Shown: in pieces, positions 34,169 to 41,897 of the stretch
Layout of the letters: each line of letters begins with the position of its first letter
Position numbering within the stretch: the first letter of the stretch is position 1
Assembly: GCA_013204985.1 (NCBI GenBank)
Contig: JABMLG010000012.1
Location: 26,211 to 90,210, forward strand
From: Microbacteriaceae bacterium VKM Ac-2855
Lineage (GTDB): Bacteria > Actinomycetota > Actinomycetes > Actinomycetales > Microbacteriaceae
Direction: 5' to 3'
Length of the DNA stretch: 64,000 nucleotides
Program-made: the position numbers and the translations under genes
The notes under the pieces: generated by a model
What the model was told of the DNA's origin: nothing
Databases searched by the model: none
The model's input: only the letters and a program-made list of their open reading frames with translations

Positions 34169-35682
34169 CGCCCCAGCTCCTCTATGAGCCGATTAAGGCC
34201 CGCCGCAATCTCCTGTTCGAGTTCTCGTAATCGGGCCAGAATCTCTGCTGGATCTTGATGCTCGACGTCCTCGTGCACGATCTCGCGATACCGATTGAGT
34301 GACAGGTCATATCCCTGCTCCCGGATCTCGTCGACCGGCACGAAGAACGACTGCTCGGTCCGCGCCCGCGCGTACTCCGACGACTCCGCCCCCAACGAGA
34401 GCACCGACTGCCACCGCGCCAGCGCATCCGGCAGGTCGTTCGCCTCGACGGGTGTGCGCTTGTCGTCCAGCGTCATGCCATCGGCACGCACGTCGTAGAA
34501 CCAGACCTGATCGGTACCGCCCGACGACGTCTTCGTGAAGAACAGAATCGCCGTCGAGACGCCCGTATATGGCTTGAACGTGCCACTCGGCAGCTTGACC
34601 ACCGCCTGCAGCTGCTGGTCCTCGACGAGGATCCGCCGCAGTGCTTTGTGCGCGTTCGACGAGCCGAACAGTACCCCGTCAGGCACGATCACCGCCGCGC
34701 GGCCCCCGTTCTTCAGCAGCCGCACCATCAGCGCGAGGAATAGCAGCTCCGTCTTCTTCGTCTTGACCATGCCGAGCAGGTCTTTCGCGGTGGTGTCGTA
34801 GTCGAGGCTGCCCGCGAACGGCGGGTTCGCGAGCACCATCGAGTAGCGGCCCTCCGCATCCGCTACGGCGTCGTAGTGCTCTTCCGCGAGCGAGTCCTGC
34901 CGGCGGATAGTGGGGTTCTCGATGCCGTGCAGCAGCATGTTCATGCTGCCGATGCGCGCCATCGACGCGTCCGAATCGAAGCCAGTGAACATCGGGCCGT
35001 TGAAGTTCGCCGCCTGCTTCGGGTTCTGCCACAGCTCGGGGTGGTGCTTGCGCACATACTCCTGCGCGACGACCAAAAAACCGGCGGTGCCGGAGGCCGG
35101 GTCGATGATGATGTCATCGGGCGTGGGAGCCATCATGTCGACCATGAACTCGATCACGTGGCGTGCGGTACGGAACTGACCGTTCTGGCCAGAGGTGGCC
35201 AGCTTGCCGAGCATGTACTCGTAGATGTCGCCCTTGGTGTCGCGGCTCTCCATCGGGATCTCTTTGAGCAGGTCGACGACCTTCTCCAGCAGCGCCGCGG
35301 AGGGAATCGTGAAGCGGGCGTCCTTCATGTTCGCGGCGAATGACGAGCCGTCGGCGCCCAGCGAACGGATGAACGGAAAGACGTGCTCATCGACGATCTC
35401 GAACATCTCGGCAGCGGGGCGTTGAGTGAACACGCTCCAACGCAGGTCGCGAAACGGTCGCGGCGTGCGCCCGAAGGTGCTCTCACCCTCGGGGAAGACG
35501 GGGGACGCGATCGGCTTTCCGGTGCGCTGTGACGCACGCTCGGCGAGGGCCTGGTTCTCGTCGAGCCGACGGATGAACAGCAGGTAGGTGATCTGCTCGA
35601 TCACCTCCAGCGGGTTGGCGATGCCGCCGGACCAGAAAGCGTTCCACACCTTGTCGACCTGCGGCCGCAGTTCACCGACCAT
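34165..35682 (-). CDS. hsdM: Type I restriction-modification DNA methyltransferase subunit
   Basis: 505 residues. The N-terminal helical HsdM_N domain begins MVGELRPQVDKVWNAFWSGG. The catalytic domain has the AdoMet motif DPASGTAGFL at 194-203 and the N6-adenine motif NPPF at 286-289. The C-terminal tail DPAEILARLRELEQEIAAGL should contact HsdS. It methylates adenine in the target chosen by HsdS and is needed for restriction with HsdR. It is overlapped by hsdS downstream. Upstream, a toxin-antitoxin pair separates it from hsdR, an insertion into an otherwise standard operon. Confidence 0.96.
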   Translation of the reverse strand: MVGELRPQVDKVWNAFWSGGIANPLEVIEQITYLLFIRRLDENQALAERASQRTGKPIASPVFPEGESTFGRTPRPFRDLRWSVFTQRPAAEMFEIVDEHVFPFIRSLGADGSSFAANMKDARFTIPSAALLEKVVDLLKEIPMESRDTKGDIYEYMLGKLATSGQNGQFRTARHVIEFMVDMMAPTPDDIIIDPASGTAGFLVVAQEYVRKHHPELWQNPKQAANFNGPMFTGFDSDASMARIGSMNMLLHGIENPTIRRQDSLAEEHYDAVADAEGRYSMVLANPPFAGSLDYDTTAKDLLGMVKTKKTELLFLALMVRLLKNGGRAAVIVPDGVLFGSSNAHKALRRILVEDQQLQAVVKLPSGTFKPYTGVSTAILFFTKTSSGGTDQVWFYDVRADGMTLDDKRTPVEANDLPDALARWQSVLSLGAESSEYARARTEQSFFVPVDEIREQGYDLSLNRYREIVHEDVEHQDPAEILARLRELEQEIAAGLNRLIEELGR

Positions 35683-35768
35683 CGCTGGCGGCTCCTCTCA
35701 TCACCCCGCCCGAACGGGCGCCCTGAAGTCTTTCACGAGCCAGCATGCCGGGGAGGTCCGACACCGAC

Positions 35769-36323
35769 TCACTGCTCGAGGTAGCGCTGAAGGAGTTCAT
35801 CGGCGAAAGCCGGGACGCCCGCTCGTTCCAGCGCGAAGACGAGTTCTCGGGGTGAAAGTGGCGGGCGAGCGCTGCTTTCGGACCACGCTCGCAACTCGTC
35901 CAGCACGAGGCCGGGATAGAGGTCCAACTGGTCGAGGAGGAACACGTCCGGATGCCTGACCTCGACGTCGAGGCCAGCGACTGACGCATCGGGGAAGTCG
36001 GCGAGGTTGAAGGTGACGAGCACGGCCGCCCCGCCGTGCGCAGCCGCCGCCAACACGTGCCGGTCACCAGGATGATTCGTCATCACGGGGATCAGTGATT
36101 CGTAGCCTCGCACGGCGGCCTCGGGGAAGTGCCGTTCCATCGCATCTATCCGGCGCTGCACATACTCGAGCGGAAGCCGCTTGAGAAGGTTGCGCCGCAG
36201 CTCCCCGATCACCTCGGCCGACCACATCGGCCTGAACACTCCGCGTGATGCTAGCCGAAGCAGAAAGTCGTTGAGGCTCGCCCCGTACAGGACGTTTGTA
36301 TCGAAAAAGACAGGGAAGCGCAC
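35769..36323 (-). CDS. PIN-domain toxin (predicted ribonuclease)
   Basis: 184 residues. PIN hallmarks: FFDTNVLYG (Asp8), WSAEVIGELRRNLLKRL (Glu41), HPGDRHVLAAAA (Asp87) and VTFNLADFPD (Asn106/Asp109). The C-terminal 60 residues (SESSARPPLSPRELVFALERAG) are an added helical region. PIN toxins cleave RNA and are held inactive by a co-encoded antitoxin. The gene starts 6 nt after the HTH antitoxin gene and lies between hsdR and hsdM. Confidence 0.9.
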   Translation of the reverse strand: MRFPVFFDTNVLYGASLNDFLLRLASRGVFRPMWSAEVIGELRRNLLKRLPLEYVQRRIDAMERHFPEAAVRGYESLIPVMTNHPGDRHVLAAAAHGGAAVLVTFNLADFPDASVAGLDVEVRHPDVFLLDQLDLYPGLVLDELRAWSESSARPPLSPRELVFALERAGVPAFADELLQRYLEQ

Positions 36324-36329
36324 TCCGAG

Positions 36330-36839
36330 CTACGCCTTGTCCGACGGCATCCGCTCGAAGGGCGGGAGGTCAGCGAAGTAGAGATTGTGCTCCTGCGACA
36401 GCGCGGTCAACTCCGCCATGCCTTCTCGCCGTTCCCTCACGACGCGATCCTGGTAGGCGACCAGGTCGCTCAACATGACTCGGCGATGACGACCTACGAG
36501 TTCGAAGTCCACGGCGCCGCTCTCGAGGATCTTGATCAGCGTCGGCCGCGAGACCCCGATGAAGTCCGCCGCCTCTTGCGTCGTGAGCTTCGAGCGCGAG
36601 GGCATCACCGTGACCCCGTCTCCACTGGCCAGGGCGGTCGCGACCGAGACGAGAGCATCGAAGATCTCGCCCGGAATCCGCACAGTTGCGCCATCGGGCG
36701 AGACGATCACGGCGGACTCGTGCGGATCGAGCGCGGCGTCCTCGATGTACCGTGCGAAGTCGACGACACCGCGTCGTTCGGAGCCGGCGGGGGGCAGGTA
36801 GGTACGGGCACGGGAACGAGGAGAGGTTGCGGTCCGCAT
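36330..36839 (-). CDS. Excisionase-type HTH antitoxin of the PIN toxin
   Basis: 169 residues. The centre (84-132) is a MerR/excisionase-like helix-turn-helix: LTTQEAADFIGVSRPTLIKILESGAVDFELVGRHRRVMLSDLVAY in shape. A C-terminal tail EHNLYFADLPPFERMP probably wraps the toxin. The N-terminal 60 residues include VIVSPDGATVRIPGEIFDAL. Genes of this type are regularly found just before PIN toxins and are thought both to repress the operon and to neutralise the nuclease. A 49-nt AT-richer gap separates it from hsdR, so it may have its own promoter. Confidence 0.88.
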   Translation of the reverse strand: MRTATSPRSRARTYLPPAGSERRGVVDFARYIEDAALDPHESAVIVSPDGATVRIPGEIFDALVSVATALASGDGVTVMPSRSKLTTQEAADFIGVSRPTLIKILESGAVDFELVGRHRRVMLSDLVAYQDRVVRERREGMAELTALSQEHNLYFADLPPFERMPSDKA

Positions 36840-36888
36840 GCTCGAACCTTAATCGAAATAAACGCAATGCGAAAGACGCGAGCGAATT

Positions 36889-39800
36889 CTACGACGCGGC
36901 CTCGTCGCGTGGTTCCGCCGACTCCCTGATACGCCGCAGGATCGCCTCCAGGTCATCGATCTGTGCATCCGAGAACAACTCCTCAGGGCCCTGCGGCGCC
37001 ACCCCGGAGAACGGCGGCTGATAGAGCCGGTCGATCTCGAGTACCCCGCCTCGGGTGAGCTGATCGGTGAGCATCTCGACGAACGCGATCTGATTGCCCG
37101 TCAGCGGCGCGGACGCGGTGAAGGCGCTGAGCGCCTCCGCAACGGCCGAGCGCTCCAGGCCGACGATCGACCGGATGTACACGCCCAGCCCCTTCGCCCG
37201 ACCCGCCTCGATTTCGAGGTCGACTGCCGACACCTCGCCGCTCTCGATCAGGATGCGTTGAAGCTCCGCCAGATCGAGGCGGGTGAGCTGCCTCCCGTTG
37301 CGCAGCTTGAAGAGCACGGCGTCGTCGCTGTGGACCGCGAGGAACGCGAAAAGCTTCTGGCGGAATCGCTCGCGGTCGACGCCGACGGTCGCGAGTTTCA
37401 GTTCGGTGTCGACCACGTCGGCGATGTCGTCAGTGAAGTCGGCGTAAACGATGTTGCGGCGACCGCGTTCGAGCAATCGGACCAGGTCGCGCAGCCGAAT
37501 CCTGGCCGACTCCAGCATGGCCACCGTCACATCGATCCACCACTCTTCGCCGGCGACGAGTTCGAGCAACGCCGCCTGCTTCTTGATTGCAGGAATGCTG
37601 GACTGGGTCAGCAAGGACGCTGCAACGGAGCGAATGCGCGCGGCCGCAGCGACTCCGTCAGCGTCACCTGTCAGCGCGCCGAGCTGCGATCGCAGCACGA
37701 GCAGATCGAAGCGCTTGGCCTGCTCGTCAACGTCGTCGACGTCGGTAGACGAGGGGAGGTCGGCGAGATCCGCTGCTGCGCGGAGCCCGTCGCCGGTCGG
37801 TTCACCCCATGCCTCCGAGCGGCCGAAGTGCTCGACGAGATTCCGATGCGGGCGAACGAGAATGTTCTCCAACCGCATTCCAGCGACCTGGCGGTGCAAC
37901 GTCGCCGCGATCCCCGCACGCACGGCGCTGGTCTCCGCGTCTGGGTGCGGCAGCGCATCCGCGCCCGCCAGCACGCCCAGCCGGGCGACGAACAGGCGAG
38001 AGCGCAGCGACTGCACTACGGATCCGATCGCCTTCGGCAGATCATCCGCATTGAAGTAATCGATGTTGCCGCCGACATCGAAGATCAGGAAGTCCCTTTT
38101 GTCGTCTCCAGGGCCGTAAAGTTCGGGCCGCAGGCGCGTGCCGCGACCCACCATCTGCCAAAACTTGGTCTTCGAGAAGACCTGTTTGAAGAAGACCAGG
38201 TTGACCACGTCGGGCACATCGACACCGGTGTCGAGCATGTCGACGGAGATCGCGATCTGCGGGCGCTTGTCCGCCTGTTCGAACGTGTCGAGCAGGCTCT
38301 CGGCATGCGAGACCTCGTGTGCGATGACGTCGGCGAAGGTGCCCTTGTACTCGGGATAATTCGCGTCGAAGCGCTCCTTGATGAACCAGGCGTGCTTCTG
38401 ATTGCGGGCGAAGACGATGGTCTTGCCGAGCCGATCACCTCCGGCGACGGAGCGACCCTCGGACATCACGATCGCGAGCACCCTATCGACGGTGTCGGCG
38501 TTGAACAGCCAGGCATTCACGGCGGCGGCCTCAACCACGTCCGGAATCTCGCCGGTATCGTCCCAGTCCTGCTCATCCCAATACGCCTGGTCGGATTCGC
38601 TGAGTTCGTCGTAGCGCACGCCCTGCCGCACGAAGCGAGACTCGATCACCCGCGTCACCGGCGGCACGAGCCAGCCTTCGGCGATGGCGTCGGCCAGCTC
38701 GTAGGCATCGGTCGGCACGCCGTCCTCCAGACCGAACAGGCGGTACGTGTCGTGATCGACCTCATCCCGCGGCGTTGCGGTGAGACCGACGACGCGCGCA
38801 TCGAACCAGGAGAAAATCGCCTTGTACTTCTGATAGATGGACCGGTGCGCCTCGTCCACCACGATCAGGTCGAACGCGCCTGGCCCGAAGCGCCGCACCT
38901 GCCCCATCGCCGTGGACTCGTTGATGAGGCCCATCATCGTCGGATAGGTCGAGATCATGACGCGCCCGGAGCCGTTCCGATCCTCAACGAGGTTCGCGAT
39001 CGACGTATTCGGCAGCTGCGCCTTGAACGCATTCGCGGCCTGCTTGACGAGCGCGCGTCGATCGGCGAGAAACAAGATGTTCTTCGCCCAGTTCGCCTGG
39101 ATCATCAGATCAGCCAGCGCGATCACGGTTCGAGTCTTTCCACTGCCCGTGGCCATCACCAGGAGGGCGCGACGCTCGCCGGCCTCGAAAGCCTCCGCGA
39201 CCTTCCGCACGGCGCGCTGCTGGTAGTAGCGGCCCGCGATGTCAGCATCGACCTCGCGACCCGAAAGTGGGGCGCGGCTCGTGCGCCGCTCCATGATCAG
39301 TTCAAGTTCGTCGCGGGTGAAGAACCCCGACACCGTTCGCGGAGGCGCGTCGAGATCGTCCCAGAAGTGGTGTTCCACACCGTTCGTGGTGAAGATCACC
39401 GGGCGCCGAGCGAACTGAGCCTCGAGAGCGTCCGCATACAGGCGCGCCTGGTGCTCGCCGTTGTGCGGATCCTTTCGGGTGCGTTTGGCTTCGACGACCG
39501 CGAGCGGCCGACCATCGGCACCCCAGAGCACGTAGTCGACGAAGCCTCTGCCACCGCCGGGCATCCCGTCGATCGGATACTCGATGTCGTCCGCACCATC
39601 GAGCGCCCATCCCGCCTCTTTCAGAAGCAGGTCGATGAATTCGTCGCGAGTCTGAGCCTCCGTCTCCGTCAGCAGGGGGCGCGCGGATTCGTTGGCAGGC
39701 TTGGCTGCGGCGACCGCGAGTTGGAGCTGTTCGATCTGCGTCAGCAGGTCGTCGTTCTGTCGGAGCGCACGTTCGAGTTCTGCGTCCGCGCGCCTCTTCT

Positions 39801-40320
39801 CCTCATCCAGCTTCGTGAGATGCTCACGTGAGACCGCGGCCGCTCCTGCACGCGGCACCGGGATGAGGCTGATGTCGAAACCCGCGTGTTCGGGCCGATC
39901 GGCGGGAGTGGGTGCGTAGGTGCGGGCGAGCCAAAGGAGCACATCGAACAGCTCGCGTGCCATCGCCTGGGCAGTTCGCGACGGCACAGCACTGTCGCCG
40001 TGAACGGCGAGGTTGCCTTCTCGACGGATCAGGTCGAGCTTCGTCTGCACCCGCTGCCCGACCACCTGCTTGAACGTGGGTTCGTTGATCAGAGCGATCA
40101 AGTCATCCTTATACGGCTGCATCAACGTGCGGTCGGCACGGTACATCCATCGGACAGCGAGTTCGATCGCCCGACGTGCGGAGAACACCGCGAGGCGCGG
40201 GTCGGCGATCGCAAGGCGCTCGGCCTTGCGCGACTCCAGGGCGATGGGTCGCCACTGCTCGTGCAGGAACTCGAAATTGCTGAGCGGCCGCCTGGCTGAC
40301 CCACTCTCGTCGTTCACCAC
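36889..40320 (-). CDS. hsdR: Type I restriction endonuclease subunit R (EcoEI-like)
   Basis: 1143 residues from a GTG. Layout: a DUF4145-like N-terminal domain (LAVFSARRAIELAVRWMY, LIRREGNLAVHG, 44-107), a coiled coil (about 165-205) and the PD-(D/E)XK nuclease (Asp262 in GFVDYVLWG, Glu277 and Lys279 in VVEAKRT). The SF2 translocase has Walker A ATGSGKT at 390-396 and DEAH at 489-492, with motif VI MVGRGTRLRPELYG. An EcoEI-type C-terminal domain contacts the methylase. All catalytic residues are present. It cuts unmethylated DNA after ATP-driven translocation. It is the promoter-proximal gene of the leftward island and is divergent from exonuclease III. Confidence 0.96.
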   Translation of the reverse strand: MVNDESGSARRPLSNFEFLHEQWRPIALESRKAERLAIADPRLAVFSARRAIELAVRWMYRADRTLMQPYKDDLIALINEPTFKQVVGQRVQTKLDLIRREGNLAVHGDSAVPSRTAQAMARELFDVLLWLARTYAPTPADRPEHAGFDISLIPVPRAGAAAVSREHLTKLDEEKRRADAELERALRQNDDLLTQIEQLQLAVAAAKPANESARPLLTETEAQTRDEFIDLLLKEAGWALDGADDIEYPIDGMPGGGRGFVDYVLWGADGRPLAVVEAKRTRKDPHNGEHQARLYADALEAQFARRPVIFTTNGVEHHFWDDLDAPPRTVSGFFTRDELELIMERRTSRAPLSGREVDADIAGRYYQQRAVRKVAEAFEAGERRALLVMATGSGKTRTVIALADLMIQANWAKNILFLADRRALVKQAANAFKAQLPNTSIANLVEDRNGSGRVMISTYPTMMGLINESTAMGQVRRFGPGAFDLIVVDEAHRSIYQKYKAIFSWFDARVVGLTATPRDEVDHDTYRLFGLEDGVPTDAYELADAIAEGWLVPPVTRVIESRFVRQGVRYDELSESDQAYWDEQDWDDTGEIPDVVEAAAVNAWLFNADTVDRVLAIVMSEGRSVAGGDRLGKTIVFARNQKHAWFIKERFDANYPEYKGTFADVIAHEVSHAESLLDTFEQADKRPQIAISVDMLDTGVDVPDVVNLVFFKQVFSKTKFWQMVGRGTRLRPELYGPGDDKRDFLIFDVGGNIDYFNADDLPKAIGSVVQSLRSRLFVARLGVLAGADALPHPDAETSAVRAGIAATLHRQVAGMRLENILVRPHRNLVEHFGRSEAWGEPTGDGLRAAADLADLPSSTDVDDVDEQAKRFDLLVLRSQLGALTGDADGVAAAARIRSVAASLLTQSSIPAIKKQAALLELVAGEEWWIDVTVAMLESARIRLRDLVRLLERGRRNIVYADFTDDIADVVDTELKLATVGVDRERFRQKLFAFLAVHSDDAVLFKLRNGRQLTRLDLAELQRILIESGEVSAVDLEIEAGRAKGLGVYIRSIVGLERSAVAEALSAFTASAPLTGNQIAFVEMLTDQLTRGGVLEIDRLYQPPFSGVAPQGPEELFSDAQIDDLEAILRRIRESAEPRDEAAS

Positions 40321-40433
40321 AAGAACGCCCCCTTATGTTCTTTCGCCAGCGTAGCCATGGAGTACGACAATCTCAGATACGCTCCCCCGCTCCGACCACG
40401 GAACGCCCGCCCGAGCATCCGTAGAATCGGGGG

Positions 40434-41273
40434 ATGCGCATCGCCACCTGGAACGTCAACTCGGTCCGAGCCCGCGTCGGGCGCATCGTGGACTGGATGG
40501 TGCGCGAAGACATCGACGTTCTCGCGATGCAGGAGCTCAAGTGCAAGCCCGAGCAGTTCCCGTCGGAGGAGTTCCACGCCGCCGGCTACGAGGTCGAGAT
40601 GGTCGGCATCAGCCAGTGGAACGGCGTCGGCATCGCATCGCGGCTGCCGATGACGGATGTGCGGATCGGCTTCGACGGCATGCCCGGCTTCGCCAAGAAG
40701 CCGCTCGAGGACGGCACGTTCCCTCCTGAGGCGCGCGCGATCGGTGCGACCGTCGAGGGGCTCCGGCTGTGGAGCCTGTACGTGCCCAACGGCCGCGCCG
40801 TCGACGACCCGCACTACTTCTACAAGCTCGAATGGCTCGCGGCGCTCGAAGCGGCGTCGAAGGAGTGGATGGCCGCGCATCCCGGCACCCCGCTGGCGCT
40901 GATGGGCGACTGGAACGTCGCACCGCTCGACTCCGACGTCGGCGACCCCAGCCTCGTACCCGGATCCACCCACATCAGCCCGCCCGAACGCGAGGCGTTC
41001 CGCAGCTTCGAGACCATCGGACTCACCGATGTGGTGCGTCCCCTGGTTCCCGAGGGGTACACCTACTGGGACTACAAGCAGCTGCGCTTCCCACGCAATG
41101 AAGGCCTGCGGATCGACTTCATCCTCGGCTCCCCCGAATTCGCGGACCTCGTCGCCGGAGCGAGCATCCACCGCAACGAACGCAAGGGTGACGCTCCCAG
41201 CGATCACGTACCCGTTGTGGTCGACATCGACCTCGACTCCAGCCTGGACGACGACCGTCCGATGATCTTCTAG
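40434..41273 (+). CDS. xthA: Exodeoxyribonuclease III
   Basis: 279 residues of the exonuclease III/AP endonuclease family: MRIATWNVNSVRARV, LAMQELKCK (metal Glu), GVGIASRLP, WSLYVPNGR (catalytic Tyr region), LMGDWNVAPLDSDVGDP, RIDFILGSP and the C-terminal SDHVPVVVD with the catalytic Asp-His. All active-site residues are intact. It removes nucleotides 3'-5' and incises abasic sites during base-excision repair. A GGGGG run directly precedes the ATG. The next gene follows after 16 nt and is probably co-transcribed. Confidence 0.95.
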   Translation: MRIATWNVNSVRARVGRIVDWMVREDIDVLAMQELKCKPEQFPSEEFHAAGYEVEMVGISQWNGVGIASRLPMTDVRIGFDGMPGFAKKPLEDGTFPPEARAIGATVEGLRLWSLYVPNGRAVDDPHYFYKLEWLAALEAASKEWMAAHPGTPLALMGDWNVAPLDSDVGDPSLVPGSTHISPPEREAFRSFETIGLTDVVRPLVPEGYTYWDYKQLRFPRNEGLRIDFILGSPEFADLVAGASIHRNERKGDAPSDHVPVVVDIDLDSSLDDDRPMIF

Positions 41274-41289
41274 ACCCAGAGGACCAGCC

Positions 41290-41760
41290 ATGGCCAACAG
41301 CAAACCCGACCGGCCCGTTCCGTCGTCGCGCCAGAGCGCACGAACTCCGCAGCAGCAGGCCCTGCGCGACGAGGCTTACGGATCCGTCCGGGCCGCGTTC
41401 GCGGCGGGCAAGCCCAAGCGGCGACGCTGGGACCTCGTCCTGTCGGTGATCCTGCTGCTCGGCCTCGGCCTGGTCTGCCTCGCGATGACCTACCTCGGCG
41501 CGATCCTCGCCGTCTTCCCCGCACAGTGCGAATCGCAGAACATCTCGTGCGACTACGACCGGATCAACTGGGGTGTCGCGGTCGCGCTCCTGGTGCCGAC
41601 CGTGGTGACGCTCATCGTCGTCGGCACCACGATCATCCGCTATCTGGTGGGCCGCGTCGTGTTCTGGATCCCGATCGTGGGCATCGTGCTGTGCATCATC
41701 GCGGGCGTCATCGGCTCCCAACTCGTCACCAGCGCCATTCCGGGCTCGGGGTTGTACTAG
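41290..41760 (+). CDS. Small multi-pass membrane protein (possibly DUF6264)
   Basis: 156 residues. A basic cytosolic N-terminus of about 50 residues (KPDRPVPSSRQSARTPQQQ, AFAAGKPKRRRWD) is followed by three membrane helices (LVLSVILLLGLGLVCLAM, WGVAVALLVPTVVTLIVVG, FWIPIVGIVLCIIAGVIG). A short extracellular loop between the first two carries two Cys (PAQCESQNISCDYD) that could form a disulfide. Conserved-hypothetical type common in Microbacteriaceae; the domain name is from memory. It follows exonuclease III at 16 nt. Confidence 0.8.
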   Translation: MANSKPDRPVPSSRQSARTPQQQALRDEAYGSVRAAFAAGKPKRRRWDLVLSVILLLGLGLVCLAMTYLGAILAVFPAQCESQNISCDYDRINWGVAVALLVPTVVTLIVVGTTIIRYLVGRVVFWIPIVGIVLCIIAGVIGSQLVTSAIPGSGLY

Positions 41761-41778
41761 CGCCGGTCCCGTCGCGCT

Positions 41779-41837
41779 GCGAGATGCCTCTTGCGCACGC
41801 GACACGCCGCAGGGAGCGTGCATAAGAGGCATCTCGC
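41779..41837. repeat. 59-nt palindrome, family 3 copy 1
   Basis: Arms GCGAGATGCCTCTTGCGCACGC and GCGTGCATAAGAGGCATCTCGC pair over 20 of 22 positions around the loop GACACGCCGCAGGGA. A second copy lies at 44289-44345 in the same orientation. This copy lies between two convergent genes and could end both transcripts. Confidence 0.9.
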
Positions 41838-41897
41838 GAGGCCGAGAACGGGGCTCCCCGCACCACGAGTCGGGTCCAGAAGCAGGTTGCACGCAGA

